64,000 nucleotides of DNA from Phlyctochytrium arcticum (GCA_025602905.1 JAHLKI010000010.1:62001-126000); one strand, 5' to 3'. Counted from the stretch's first letter, positions 9,951 through 22,536 are shown. Numbers and translations: made by a program. Notes: a model not told the origin generated them from the sequence alone.

Positions 9951-11623
9951 TTCCACAATCTTCCTCGTTGTCAGTTATTTCTCAGTTGTCTGTTTTGGAG
10001 AGGGGTTTCCCGAGCTATGCAGCAAAGCACAGTGCACACAAGTGCAGGGCACAACCTCTAGCACCAGTAACTTTGGTCAAGAATGTTGAAAATGGCCGGA
10101 TGTTGATAAACTTTGGAAAGCTCTATTGGCAAAAGTGCCGTACACAACGCTCTCGTTCGAGTCTCTGAGTGCCTGTAACAAGGGGAACAGTGACAGGTTA
10201 GTATATGATGCTGAAACAAAGTAGATTCTCATGGAGCCCGACCTTTCGAGTTACTAGTAAAGTGACCGGTGACGGCTATGTCGCCAACCTTTTGGAAACA
10301 AAGATCTTCTAATATGCTGGGTTCTATGAGTTTTTTGACAGCCGGCTGCTGTCGTCTATAAGTCGTCCTGGGCAAAAAGCTGGGAGTGTCCTTCCGCAAT
10401 TTCCTTCACTGATCAGGCCTGTCTGCACTTCATACAAACAGACGCAATGTTTTGACGCGCTGCCGCTGAATCGGCCGCAGGCCCTTTCCCACCGCGATTT
10501 GCGCAGTCTCCGACGTTGGACAATGGAACACTTCCATGCAGCTTTCCTTTTCCTTGAATTGAGTCTACTCTGGCTGTGGGATGCCGATTCATGGATTGAA
10601 CATCTGTGTGAAGAACGGATTTCGGCGAGGTATTTATCATGAATACCAGAAGGATAACTGGCACCGCAGACAGGTATTGGCAAGCTCTGGCCGTGTATTA
10701 TGTAGTATTGCATGCATGAGAAACCCTTTGATCATCTCCTCGAACAAAAACACTGCTCGTATTTGAAAGTGACTTGACAAGATATGCACAGAATGGGGAA
10801 TTGATGAATCCCCGCTGTTTGAGTTGGGGACTATAATGTAGGAGTAGTGTCATTACACGACCCAATGAGCTGGATGTTCCTGGAAAAACTGTCCCCTCCA
10901 TCTTCCGTACGTACGATACATCTCTATCTGGTTTATTGTCCCAAGGTACTGTATTCAAGAGAGCATCTTTCTGGGGCATGTCTGCTTCTCCTTCCTTTTA
11001 TTGTAATGTCGCACTGATCTTCTCTGTTGATGAGACCAGATCCAGAACCATGCCCTATCCACCCCCGCAAGCTCCCGAGAAAAAGCATTGTAAACCCGGC
11101 CTCATGTGTATGCTGTAATTGACGCCTTGAGCCTCTCTCTGGTGTCTATATCTAAGGAAAGCCTTCTCTTCTCTCTCATCCGGCAGTTCTGAAAAGTCGT
11201 TCAAACACAACTGCTGCAAGTACTCGTACGAGAGAGGCAGCCTTCCTATACAGTATCTCTGTTAATGGAAAGGTTTACAAGAGCACCTTGATCTTGGTTG
11301 GCATCAGATGCCGAAGAAGTTGGGCAAGATGGAAATGCTGACAGCCAACGGCCCCCAAGTGTGGCTGGAATGTACCAAGCATTGCGGCCATCTGTCGCAC
11401 AGTCACGGAAATGGATACTTTTGGCTAACAAATGTGCGGCCTCTGCGGCTCGCGTGCGCTGTGTGGTGCTCAGACTGGCCGCTCGCTTTTGCCAGGCCAG
11501 GTTCAAATATTCGACAGCAGCCGACGTTTTCCTTCAGCAATTTACACGACGACACTTAGCAGAACGAGAAGGACGTTGACTTGGAACATACCACTTCACA
11601 ACACCCCTGTACTTTACACCACC
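9951..11623. other. Long intergenic stretch (1.7 kb)
   Basis: It serves as the divergent promoter of the ABC transporter gene (-) and the GH76 gene (+). Short open frames exist (for example about 90 codons at 11298-11579), but none carries a motif. A 22-codon frame at 11051 with two Cys near its end is too short to call. Nothing else is seen. Confidence 0.4.
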
Positions 11624-13107
11624 ATGCGCTTGCTTCCCGTCCTCATTTCAACTGCTGCGCTATGCACGCTCTCCGTTCAAGCTGTCACCCTCGACCTCAA
11701 CGACAAAGGTAAGAACTTTGGAGAGTGGGTCGCAACTTTTGAAAAATTTGAATTTGAATTGTAATTTGGAAAATAGCGGCTCTTGGCGATGCAACACACA
11801 AGGCAGTCTCCAACTTGGCCAATCTTTACAAAGCTCAAGATGCTCAGAAACAAACGGCAGAAGGCGCCCTGACCCAACCGGATGTCTCTTGGTTTGCCTC
11901 TGGAATGATGTGGAATACCGTGTTTGACAGCTCACGCCTCATCGGTGACCGTTCCAACGATGTACTTATCGGCACCGCTCTCGCCGAGGCGTCATACAAG
12001 AAGGAAGGAGATTTGCTCGGGGGTGCTCTTCGATCCTTTAACGAGAAGCTTCGCGGAAAGTGGAACGATGATATCCTGTGGTACGCCCTGGCCATGATTG
12101 CTGGTGCCGAAGTCTACAATCCAAACACCGTCATGCCGGGCGGAGCCTCCTTCATCAAAGTCGCTTCTCTCACGTTTGACCAGGTCATTGAGCAATGGGA
12201 TCCCGCTACGTGCAATGGTGGAATCTACTGGTCCCGCGATCGTGACGACCCCAAGCGGAAAAACTACAAATCCACCATTACCCACGGAGAGTTTATGATA
12301 TTGACCGGTCGTCTCACCAAAGTGACTGGAAATGCTACTTACGCGGAATGGGGCGTGAAATCCTACGAATGGCTCAAGTCAAGTGGCATAATAACTGCTG
12401 CTCCCGAACTCTTTATTCACGATGGCGCCAATGCCCCAACTTGCCAAGACTTTACTACAACCCAGTGGGCTTACAACTTTGGTACTATCTCTGCCGGTCT
12501 TGCCTATTTGGCTGACGCCACCAAAAACCCGGCTTTGATGAACGACGCCAAAGCCATCATTAACGCCAACCTTCCCCGCTTCACCAACAACAATGTCCTT
12601 TTCGAACCTGCTTGCAACGTTCTTCAATGCAGTAATGACCAGCAATTACTCAAAGCCCAGCTACCAAAGGGACTGGCAACCGTCTACCGCCTGACTGACG
12701 ACGCAGCCCTCAAAACCCAAATCCAGACTGTTCTCGACGCAACCCTCACATCCGCACTCAAGAACTGTGACGAGAACTTTTGGTGCAACCGCGACTGGGT
12801 CAACGCCGCAGCACCCATTCCCAACGATGCCAATCAACAATTATCCACAGCAGAACTTCTTCTCGCTGTTGCTTCTGTGCATGGCGCTGAAGCACCTGCC
12901 GCTGTCAAGTCGGGCGGTCTAACCCTTGGACCAGGCGGCGCTGCAGTGGTTGGTGGTGGACCTAATGGTGGAACCACAGGAGGAACCGGTAAAAACGGCA
13001 CCACCACGGACCCCAAGTCAACCAATGGAGCATTTACTCCCCAATCGGCTGTTACCACTCTCGCCCTGGCAGCTGCCGCTGGTGTCTTGGCATTTGTATC
13101 TGTCTAG
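11624..13107 (+). CDS. GH76 family endo-alpha-1,6-mannanase-like wall protein (Dfg5/Dcw1 type), GPI-anchored
   Basis: Two exons, 11624-11708 and 11777-13107, giving 471 residues. A signal peptide of about 20 residues (MRLLPVLISTAALCTLSVQA) directs secretion. The body matches glycoside hydrolase family 76: FASGMMWN near residue 65, the paired acidic residues in KWNDDILWYALAM near 122 (the DD is the known catalytic pair of the family) and GGIYWSRD near 175. The C-terminus is Gly/Thr-rich and ends in a hydrophobic tail, LALAAAAGVLAFVSV, typical of GPI attachment. Fungal Dfg5/Dcw1 proteins act at the cell surface and help transfer GPI mannoproteins to wall glucan. Whether this one hydrolyses mannan or transglycosylates cannot be read here. 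It is followed in the same orientation by galactokinase. Confidence 0.88.
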
Positions 13108-13565
13108 GGACTTCTGTCTCTAGATATCTCCGACGATCGGAGCAGGACCCTCCACATAGATTTACCCTCATTTCCGCCTCATGCATATCGCTACTCTGCC
13201 GCCTTTCCCTTGTACATTATAGAGTCGCCCCGTAGGGCAACACACAGACGCTTTTGTTTTTAGCTCTCATAAAATTTTGGACTTATTGTTATTATAAATA
13301 CAACCATGTTTTACTCCACATCCTGGCAGCCATTCATCGTTCACTGTGAACATTCATTATATTTTGTTCAGGTCTCCTGGTCTCGTCCACCGCTGGTCCA
13401 CAAATTTATGGAGCCCGATGGACGAGGGCGGTTGGTGTGACCGCTGGCGTCGGAGGTGAGCGGCTCAGACTCTGACCAGGACTCTGACTCCAAAATCGCA
13501 GCCAAAATCCTTGTTATACTTGCCCATCCTTGACAGAAATTGCAAGCGTTTCACTTCTTTGAACG
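13108..13565. other. Intergenic, 3' UTR of GH76 and galactokinase promoter
   Basis: AT-rich near 13260-13310 (likely 3' end of GH76), then GC-richer before the galactokinase ATG at 13566. No gene is seen. Confidence 0.4.
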
Positions 13566-15183
13566 ATGACTTCTGTACCTTTGGCCGACCAGGCGATCCC
13601 CTCTGTTACCGCCCTTGGTGATGTCTACCCCGAACCTGTCCTTCCCTTCCAGCGAGATCGGTATGCCCGGGTAGTCAAGCAATTTCAAGATATCTATGGG
13701 GAGAAACCAGACTTTATTGCCCGGAGTCCAGGCCGTGTCAATCTGATTGGAGAGCATATCGATTACTGTGGTCAGTCTGCTCTCTATGTCTGCTGCTGGG
13801 ATTTCAGTCTAAGGACTTGCGTTGATTCTTACAGGATACTCTGTCTTGCCCATGGCCATTGATCGCGACGTTGTCATCGCTGTCAAAGTCATTCCCAACA
13901 ATGCACCCCATCCCGGTACATCCACCATCACCTTAGCCAACACCGATGCCAAATTCCCTAGCCACAAGTTCATCCATTCAACCTCTTCCATTGTTGATAT
14001 TGATTCAAGCGTGCATGAATGGAGCAACTACTTTAAATGCGGTTACAAGAGCATTTTTGAGTCGCTCGGTACCAAGGAAGGCGTGTCGTTTGCCGCTTTG
14101 GTGGATGGAACTGTTCCGACAGGAGCGGGAGTCTCGTCATCGTCGGCATTTGTATGCTGCTCTGCCTTGGCGACATTGACGGCCCTGGGAAAAACCATGA
14201 CTCGGGGAGAATTGACCATGGCTGCCATCAAGGGAGAGCAGTATGCTGGCGTACGATGCGGTGGAATGGATCAAGCCATTTCAGTCATGGCCCCTGGATC
14301 TCCATTATTGATTCATTTCCACCCCAAACTGTCTGCGGAGGAGATTGCTTTCCCAAAGGCTTCTGCCGCAGGCGGTGATGCCCCCGTCTTTGTGATTGCC
14401 AATACACTGGTGGTTGCCGACAAGCATGTCACAGCTCCTACCCAGTATAACCTGCGCGTCGTCGAAACCCGCCTCGCAGCGGCATTGCTGATCAAACATT
14501 TGAACGGTAAACTTCCCACGAGCGGGACCGACCACATCCCTACTTTACGCGACGTTCAAGACCTGTTCTCTGGGGGTGTCATAGCAGTTGCTGCCAACAA
14601 CGAAGCAACGCTTCTCAGTAGCCTATTGACCCTGGTCGATCAGGCCATTGACAAGCAGCCCTACACACGCGAAAAGATTGCGAAAGCGCTGGATCTGACT
14701 GTCCCCGAACTGGAATCCATCTACGTCGGAACCATCACCATCCGTGCCGATACGTTTGCCCTCCATTCCCGAGCCACGCACGTCTACAGCGAAGCTCGAC
14801 GCGTCTTTCAATTCCGTGATGTCTGCGCGTCCCCCACCTCCAAAAACTTACTCCGCGACCTGGGAGCCCTTATGAATGCATCGCAAGAATCCTGTCGGGA
14901 CCTGTACAACTGCTCCTGTCCCGAAATTGACACGCTCACGTCACTTGCGCTCGAATCGGGCGCGTACGGCTCGCGATTGACGGGTGCTGGGTGGGGCGGG
15001 TGCACTGTCTCGCTGGTGGCCGAAAAAGACGTCCCGAGTTTTGTACAAAAGTTGAAGGAAGGATACTATTTCAAGCGGTGGCCAGAGTACCGCAAGAAGC
15101 AGGCCGAGTTGGAGGATATCGTGTTTGCCAGCCGGGCCGGCACAGGGGCTGCCGTCCTGACGTCGGTGGAGGGTCTTTTGTAG
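13566..15183 (+). CDS. GAL1: Galactokinase
   Basis: Two exons, 13566-13770 and 13835-15183, giving 517 residues. It phosphorylates galactose to galactose-1-phosphate at the entry of the Leloir pathway, in the cytosol. The three GHMP-kinase motifs are present: the galactokinase signature GRVNLIGEHIDYCG near 55-68 (split by the intron inside the Gly codon), the ATP loop VPTGAGVSSSSAFVCCSAL near 161 and the C-terminal SRLTGAGWGGC near 447. The length fits fungal Gal1 and GALK2-like enzymes (about 460-530 residues). A GalNAc kinase (GALK2) cannot be excluded from motifs alone. No transferase or epimerase gene is adjacent, unlike the yeast GAL cluster. Confidence 0.93.
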
Positions 15184-15398
15184 TTATTGTAGTCTCTTGC
15201 CTCTGTTGTATGCAACCTTCTCGACGTATCAAATATAACCTTTCATGCAACCACCAACCAATCAAACACAGTTTTTGTCAACCGAGCCAGTCGGGATGAG
15301 AATTCTCAAAACCATTCAATCTAAAATCTATTCTATGAAATTGGGATCTATTCTACGAGTACCCACAGTGATGCAGCGAAAAACACAGATAGTCACTG

Positions 15399-17657
15399 TC
15401 AGACTTTTCGGAAAATCAGTCCTTTCAACATGTCAAAACTATTGCCATCAGGTTGCAGCAAACAGACTTGTCCCTTGTAAAGTTTATCACCCCCTTCAAC
15501 GCTATCGTCCACATCGCCATCATCAATAATAACAGCTTTAAGAAGCCCGCTTGTGTCAATGCCAGTAATTTGCGCCCGTCTATTCTGGTGAGTTCCAAGA
15601 GTGACAATTTGGTCGCTTAAAAAATATATATACATAAGGACATTTGACTAGCAGTATGTTTCGCGAAACTCAAAGTCACATACCTATGCAGCCATACACG
15701 GTAATATTCATCCAGAACTGAACCAAATGCCCATTCTCCACGGTCGGCAGCACGAATAAAACGGGTATACAGTGGCTCGAACGCGGCGAAAAAGCGGGCC
15801 AGGATTTCTTCAGTGGTAAAGGGCTCGGGAGCTGGTGAGTTTGACGACGTGTTGCGGGGGAGAAGGTCGGTGAGGGACAGGGTGGGATGAGGGTTTGTCA
15901 CGTTGATACCGCATCCTGCAGAAAGAATGTGAGTTACGGAAGAGGAAGAATAATCTTTCAAGGATAAAGATAGTTGATACGTACCCACAACTAAGCGAAA
16001 TTCGCCTTTCCAGTAACTGCTTGTAACTAGAATGCCTCCCACCTTTTTGAGTGTCCCTCCCATCTCTACATAAACATCGTTTGGCCACTTCAACCTGACC
16101 GGTAACTCGCCACATTCTGGTCGTGCAGGACGAATCGCAGAGACTAGAGCTAGCCCGACGAGGTATTGTATGAATATGACCGAGGGGGCGTGGGAATGCG
16201 TCAGCGAGAAGGAGAATTGAAGGCAGCCCGTTTGAGAAATCCAAGAGTTGCGACCTCGGCCACGACCGGCTACTTGATGTGAACCGATGCAGACAAACCC
16301 GCTTGGAAGGGCATTGGAGAACTTGAAATTTCTGTTTGCCGAAAGTCCCTGGTTATTAACTAAGTGAGCAAGCAAGAATTCAATGTACGCACTTTTCGAG
16401 CAGGGTTTGTGTAGACCCGACGACGTCGCCATATAAAACAATAGATCCAAATGACATTGCTTCGCTTGCCATGGCGACACTTTCGGCGGTGCGAAACTGC
16501 CGCAGGAGCGCGAAATAGCGAGAGAGATCAAACTTTGGTGTTTCGGATGGAGATGGGACTGTTGGGTATATGCGGATGTCAATATCGGATTGGGAAGCGT
16601 CGGAATCTTGCTTAGGGGGAGTAGGAGGAATGACAGAAAGGGGCATCTCGTCATTTCTACTGTAAGTGAAATGGAATGTGTCGACTGAGTCTTTGATTTT
16701 CCAAGTACCATCTGATGTGGATGAAGATGCTTCGGATGATAGTGTATCCAGCAAACATTGTGCGGCCTTGGTGGCCCCTGATACATCTTCCGAGCAGAAA
16801 TACATGGGAGAAATATTCGGTCTCAAAGTGTCGTCAATGACTTGTCCAACCTGCTCCAGGGTATTGACTTTGAGTCCCAGTTCGACTAGGACTGCCCGCA
16901 TCAGGTTGACGCGTGCCGGTTCACTTGACACGAGAGACGAGAGGACCCTTGTCAGATCTGGGTCACAGCTCGGCCCTGGAAGAGTGTCCGCGCGGTATTC
17001 AATGTGAGCACCCGAAAGGATGACCCGGCCAGATCCCACGGTACAACCAACGATGGCGGGGCGTGATGATTGTCCATCATGCGACGCATAATGGGCAAGT
17101 ACTTTGGGGCTATGTTTGGTCAAAGACGCATCCTCCAATTCGAAAAAGGGACCGCCGTTGACATACGTGTCCAGGATTGTTTGAGGAAAGTTTGGATTTG
17201 TTGTCCATCCACTCTGATCAACTTCAATCCGAACTGCCCGTGAACCCTTTTCAGTGCCGTATACGAAACCAGGGGCAACACTGCCTTTGGCTGGTCCCGG
17301 CCAAAATCCCAGAGCACGGGGACCCACCACTTCGTATCCCTCTCTCCCGACCTCAAACTCTACCCTACTTGATGCAAAGTAGGCTCCTGCGCAGATGCCC
17401 AGATATGCCCCGCCATTCCGCACATAGTCGCCCACAATCTGCGTGCCTTTCGGCTCAAGGTGTTCGACATAAGGAAGATCTCGCCCGCCAGGTATAACAA
17501 GCAGTGCCGTGGTAGCTTGCCAAGAGTCGCTCAAGAGGGTATTTGCATCAACAGGAATCACATCGTAATATGTAGAAAGAAGAGACTTGAGCGTCAGTGC
17601 CGTGTTGTCAACAGGTCCTTTGGCGGTACCAGGGCCAGTATAGACGAGGACATTCAT
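15399..17657 (-). CDS. BPL1: Biotin--protein ligase
   Basis: Four exons on the minus strand, 17657-16393, 16331-15985, 15915-15684 and 15615-15399, giving 686 residues. It attaches biotin to acetyl-CoA carboxylase, pyruvate carboxylase and related enzymes. Residues 1 to about 250 form the glutamine-amidotransferase-like BPL_N domain of eukaryotic ligases (IPGGRDLPY, GICAGAYFAS, GSGRVILSGAHIE). The catalytic core follows with GRGRGRNSW near 446, KWPNDVYV near 515 and GCGINVTNPHP near 537. The last exon is the small C-terminal beta-barrel domain. Intron 2 (15916-15984, 69 nt) has no stop and keeps frame; removing it joins VVG to CGIN, as in the family. The gene converges with galactokinase. Confidence 0.92.
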
Positions 17658-18178
17658 GACTGAGTAGGGACGTGAGTGGGCAGTAAAGCCCTTGAAGCAC
17701 CAAAGCAGAGTTTGACGTGGTGGATATCGCAGAATCTTTCCTCCAAAGACGAATCGACTTGTGGCACTCAGTTTGCAGCTTGGGAGGGGGGTCTACTTCG
17801 TCCTTTGTTCCAGCGTTGTCGCTTCAAGATCTGCAGCTCATGCCCACACCAGCAACAACAACGGTTGAACAACCTCCATGCAACGGCGAATTTGCCAAAT
17901 CTTCAAACTCAGATGTTGATATATCCGAGTTGGGCTAAATGGCCCGCGCGTGCTTTCCTCGCGTGTGCGGAGCGGGCGATAAAACACGGTTCCAACTTTT
18001 TCCGCACCCACAAGGCCAACAACAAAACGGACATTGTGCTCCAGGAAAAACCTACGGCGACAAACAGGCGACAAAGTCAATCCTCGGTTCGTAGATTCTG
18101 GGAAGCGTTATTATAGAGCACCCAAGTAGAGAACAGACAGGACAACAAAGCACCAACGACAGAACCTCTATAGACATC
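17658..18178. other. Divergent promoter, BPL1 and YOP1-like gene
   Basis: A 521-bp gap between two divergent start codons. Open frames on the plus strand here are short and motif-free. No RNA gene is seen. Confidence 0.45.
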
Positions 18179-18918
18179 ATGGTCGACACCACCACCAACA
18201 CCACCACTCCCATTCCCGACCCGGCCGACTTTACCCTCCCCCTCTCTGCTCTGCTCATCAGAACTCTCACCCGGGCATCTCCCCCAACACAAAAGGCTCA
18301 CCCTGTTCTTGAGCCTGTTGTCGCTGCCCTTCGCACCACCGTCATCCCACGCGTGGCAACTGTCGAGCACAAGGCCCACTCCAACCCCATTCTGATAGCC
18401 CTATGGAAGAAACTGGGCATTCCCCCCATGTCGATTGTGGTCTTGGCGGCAGCCGTAGCCCTGGCTAGTGTGAAGAAGGTGTCCAAAGGTCGACCTTTGC
18501 TACTCACCAATTTGGTGGGTGTCCTATACCCAGCGTACCAAAGCCTCAAAGCAGTGGAGCGACCTGAACCAGATGATGATGAGCGCTGGTTGACATACTG
18601 TAAGGCACCCTGATAGCATTCTTTTGCTCGAGCCAACAATCTCACTCTCATTTTACAGGGACGGTGTTTGGATTCTTTTCTCTCCTCGACTCCTTCTCAG
18701 CCCAAATCAAATCTTACATCAAGGTCTACAACATTCCCAAACTCCTTATTCTTTACTACCTCTTTGCCCGCAACGGATCCCTCGTCCTTTACCGCCAAGC
18801 TATTCGCCCTTTCCTCGTTAAATACGGAGGATATGGGACTGTCCATGCTGTACAAAGCACCCCCGTAGGAAGTGCGTTGGTTGTTGAGGCTGAAAGCCCC
18901 TTGGCAAAGGCGACCTAA
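18179..18918 (+). CDS. YOP1: Yop1/REEP/DP1 (HVA22 family) ER-shaping protein
   Basis: Two exons, 18179-18599 and 18659-18918, giving 226 residues. The family inserts two hydrophobic hairpins into the ER membrane and bends it into tubules with reticulons. The TB2/DP1/HVA22 core is clear: [21 protein letters not shown] followed by [19 protein letters not shown], which the intron interrupts in the Trp codon. [20 protein letters not shown] then marks the end of the domain. The first 75 residues are Thr/Pro-rich and then helical. The last 30 residues look unstructured. It faces BPL1 across a shared promoter. Confidence 0.88.
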
Positions 18919-19349
18919 ACATTGACTTTATGCTTTTCTTTTCTTTCTTGCATCCTATTCATCACCCAATTTATCCCGCGCCTTAATGCTCCCATTTTGC
19001 TGCTGCTGGAACTCTGCATCGCTGGATGTGCATTGTTCACGCAACGTTCCTTTTTTGCCCTGCTAGTCATCCCACAGTGTGACCCTTCCGATTCTTTGTA
19101 ATTCTCATAATAGGTCTGACTTTCGTAATACAATTTGTTATCCGTCGACCCCACGCTTGACTTGCCTACGGGATTCATATTCCTTTGCCTCACACAAATC
19201 AAGCTGAAGCGCGGTAACCTTCCTCTATTAAGCGACTCAGGCTCCCGACAAACTACAGGGGCGCGACTGGCCAAAAGCCGTGTGAAGCCAAATAAATGAA
19301 AGAAATGGACAAGTTTTGTACACGAAATGAATTTAATTGAAGTACAGGT
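18919..19349. other. Convergent 3' flanks, YOP1-like gene and RPS8
   Basis: A 431-bp region between two gene ends. It has T-rich tracts near 18930-18960, and no open frame with a recognisable motif. Confidence 0.45.
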
Positions 19350-20530
19350 CTAAGCCTTACGGGCCTTCAATCGTCGGGTGTAGAACTCGAGTTCCTTGCC
19401 TTCGAGAATGTATCCGTCCGCACGTCCAGACTGACCAGGTCGGGAAGAGAGGCGGGCTGCAAACGAAGACGAATTAGGAGATGCTGGGTGAACAATTTTG
19501 AGACTTTACGTACCAAGGACACGACCAGCGGCGAACTGGTCAGCGAGAGCCTGGTCAACCTTAGCGTGATCCTTGCGGCCCTCAATCTTGCGGAGGTTGT
19601 GCTGAGATCGCTTCTTGGTCAACGAGTCATCAGGGGTAGCACCTTCGACAGCCTTGGACTTGCGGCCAATAGCCTGGGCGTAGTGAGCCTCGTACCACTG
19701 ACGGAAGGGAGCAGCGTCGATCTCAATAATGGCACCCTTCACAAGAGTGTTGGTTCGGACCAACTCGTTGTTAGAGGCATTGTACACAACACGGACGATA
19801 CGGGCCTTGCGGGTAGCAGCTTCAGATCCCCAAGCAAAGTTACCTGATGGACCAAAGAATAATAAGTTCCCACATCTTTCGCCAGAAATAAACAAATCGT
19901 TTGAACGCACCAGTGTCCAGACGAAGAGCTCGGAACTTGACGTTGCCTCCACGAACGCGAACAGCGTGGACACGCTTGGCACCAATCTTGGTGTTGGCAG
20001 CCTGACGACCGAGTTCGAACTTTCTCTTCTTGCGGTATTGGGCACGCTTGGCACCCGTGTGTGCGCGCTTGTGACGGCTGTCCCGGCTGATACCTGCAGA
20101 AGGAAACGTGGATCAATGTATTGTTCTCCTTTAGTTCCACATTCAGACGGCAGTAAAGAAGGGGGTTATGCTCCATCCATGTCGTGAGTTGCCCGAAATT
20201 GTATCTTCATGGTCCCGAACTCTGCCGATTCAGTGTCAATCGCAAATGCAATACGGCAAGTCTTGCCCAACCGCCAACCGTTCGTTGTCTTCCCGTTTCT
20301 CAGCTCCTCCATTCAGTATGTTTGCAAGTTTCTTCCGTGCTTCAGAAATTTTCGCCCATTTCGACATTTGCCATTTGCTCCCCAACCATCCATAAGTTGA
20401 TGTACAGTGCCCAGATTAGCATCGCTCTTTGATCCTTCGTCCGAAACAACGCAACCGGTCCGTAGATTGATGGATGGATGGATGGATAACCCCTTCTTGG
20501 CCGTGTGATGTCCGTTCCTTACTTACCCAT
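19350..20530 (-). CDS. RPS8: 40S ribosomal protein S8 (eS8)
   Basis: Four exons on the minus strand: 20530-20527, 20093-19911, 19843-19514 and 19456-19350, giving 207 residues. The first exon is only ATGG; its GTAAGT donor and the [20 protein letters not shown] start of exon 2 fit the universal eS8 N-terminus exactly. Later landmarks are [27 protein letters not shown] and the C-terminal [20 protein letters not shown]. The protein is part of the small subunit body. The first intron is 433 nt, far longer than the 57-67 nt of the others, and holds a TGGA microsatellite at 20468-20487. Long first introns are common in fungal ribosomal protein genes and may carry regulatory elements; I found no snoRNA in it. 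Confidence 0.96.
20468..20487. repeat. TGGA tetranucleotide microsatellite in RPS8 intron 1
   Basis: About four to five perfect TGGA units, 40 bp inside the first intron of RPS8. A similar GATG run lies upstream of RPS12 at 57852-57873. Confidence 0.8.
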
Positions 20531-22536
20531 AGTTACTTTCCTATGGATTGGTCAAGCGAAAGAGGGAGCTTCTATTAGCGCGGCTGCCAAGTGGTTTTGA
20601 TCCGGACCGACCTCCAAGCCCCCTGCAGCCAATCAGCGTGCTTGCACAGCTTATGTCAGCCCGTCCTTTAACCCTTTCCGGCCGGCACATTGGAACGCGA
20701 TGTCTCTTCCAAGCGCTCAAGATCAAGTTGAGGAAAATGGATCACGGTTTGCTCCAACGGTATTTTGGGGGACCCTGTCACGTCCAGACATGACTTTCCC
20801 GTCACTTACCCCGTCAGCCTACCTGGGCAAAGCGTCTTAGAAACATCAGCCGACAAGATTCTCCGTCTGGTTGCCACTCAAATTGCTGATGACGCGGACA
20901 AGATTGCTGTACCTCTCGGACGCTTACCGCCGGTTATGTTTTCATTGTCGAGAATACCGCACTCTCCGGGTCTTCATAGCAGCAAAAACCTGTGGTTCTC
21001 TGGATTACTGAAGTGGAATTGGTCGCATTTTCTCAAGCTCCCCCCGAAGAACTGTCCAGTCAATTGTCTAACTCCAAAGTTGTTTCCTCTTCAATTCCCT
21101 CCTCTCATCATTCACTACAACAGCAAAAATACGCACGACCTAGCTCCCAACAGTTGGTACAATACGTAGCGTATGTGAGCAGTACTTATGGGTTTGGATT
21201 AGGGGTCCAGAGCGACCAGATAGGAGATGGTATTTCACTTTCTTGCTAACCCGTACTTGCGGTACTCTGGTCATAAGCAGCTTGAGTTCTCGCATATATG
21301 TCACGGTTCACGGCTCCAGTATCTGTTGGTGGTCCCCCTTGTGCACGCCAAGTCTCCTTCCACCCGGTAGCATTGTTACAACATTAATCGCGGTTGTTCG
21401 GGTACTTACTCCAGTTCGCAGGCGGTATCGTGATCGACGAGCCGTCCGTTGGGCACTCCTGTCGGGCGTGACGAATCATACTCCCGGTCTTTTAAGTCTT
21501 GTAAAATGTGTTGCGTTGCTTTCGCGAACTCAGGTGCACCGGCTTGTCATAGACCATGGCGCGTTCTCGTTAATGCAAATGTTTAGGTATGCTGACACTT
21601 TACATGTGACAAAGGTTCTTTTCAACCCTAGAAATTCGATACAGTGGACATCCGTTTGTTTGCACTTGGCATATTGTTGTCGCAGCCTTCCGAATGCCCT
21701 CTTCTTAGTCCATCTGGTAGTTTTGATTAGTCGGAGAACGGATGGCCCGTGTTCGCTCAGACGCTCAGACCCTGTAATATTGGAAGGACGGGAGGTTCAG
21801 GTGTGAAGCGTTTGCTCCTTTGAATTCCACCCGAGTTGACCTGCCTTTTCATTGGCATTCGTTTCCATGCAAACCTTCGGTCTGGTCGCTGTAGCGGTGG
21901 GGGGTTCCTCTTCATAATAAGTCGTTTCACCACCGTGAAGGACGGTGAAAGATGGCGTAGGAGGGGCAGAGACGATGTTGTGATGCACAGTTTGCATTTG
22001 CTCCCACCGTGTTTTGCAGACATGGCAAGGTTTATTGTTGGAAATAAGGAGGGAGAAGGCCGTGCGTGGACTGATGTTTGCCTCGGAACACCGCCAATAA
22101 TGTTTGGTTGTTCTGAACAAGTAGGTATAATCAGCGGGACAACGATCACTGCTTTTTTTCCCACGCACATTCGAATCAAGCGTATTTCCCTTCAATAGGT
22201 ATTGCGTGACCGCCAACCATCACTAAGAGTAATACAACTTTGGGTCTGCCATGGCGTAGTTCTCCCTGCATTTTCCCCTACACTTTTACTTTACCGCTCA
22301 TCTTATTGACAAGACACCTATATATTCACAAATGTAAGAGTGGGAGAATATATCGTACAGTACACAGGACAATAGGTCACGATGGACACATCTAGGTAGA
22401 TTAAATTCAAACCTAAAGTTAAGGTTACGTTTAACTTTCCATCGTTCTAGGAAGGCGAGGATAAGCTCCTGACTGCGTAACTTATTTCCTAAATTTTTAA
22501 AACGTTCGCCTTACTCGGATCTGCTGCTTACCGAAA
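20531..22536. other. Gene-poor stretch (2 kb)
   Basis: The region lies upstream of both RPS8 (-) and the ThrE-like gene (+). Open frames at 21243-21806 (+) and 21757-22216 (-) overlap each other, start at non-ATG codons and show no known motif; the minus frame has a CHVCKTRW Cys pair only. AT content rises sharply at 22260-22500 before the ThrE start. No RNA gene is recognised. Confidence 0.4.

Noticed and set aside
11051..11119. 22-codon Pro/Cys frame (MPYPPPQAPEKKHC)
   Set aside because: Resembles the start of a Cys-rich small membrane protein, but it ends after 22 codons and I could not find a convincing splice continuation.
11246..11579. Overlapping 86- and 93-codon frames on opposite strands before GH76
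   Set aside because: Both begin at non-ATG codons or lack motifs; the region is the GH76 promoter.
15617..16786. A single 389-codon frame across the BPL1 locus
   Set aside because: It reads through two introns and part of exon 1 in the wrong frame; the four-exon model restores the ligase motifs.
20094..20526. snoRNA in the long RPS8 intron 1
   Set aside because: Several CTGA words and one ATGAAGA exist, but no guide next to them matches an rRNA segment I know and no C/D pairing fits.
21243..22216. Overlapping open frames upstream of the ThrE-like gene
   Set aside because: Non-ATG starts, mutual overlap, no conserved motif.
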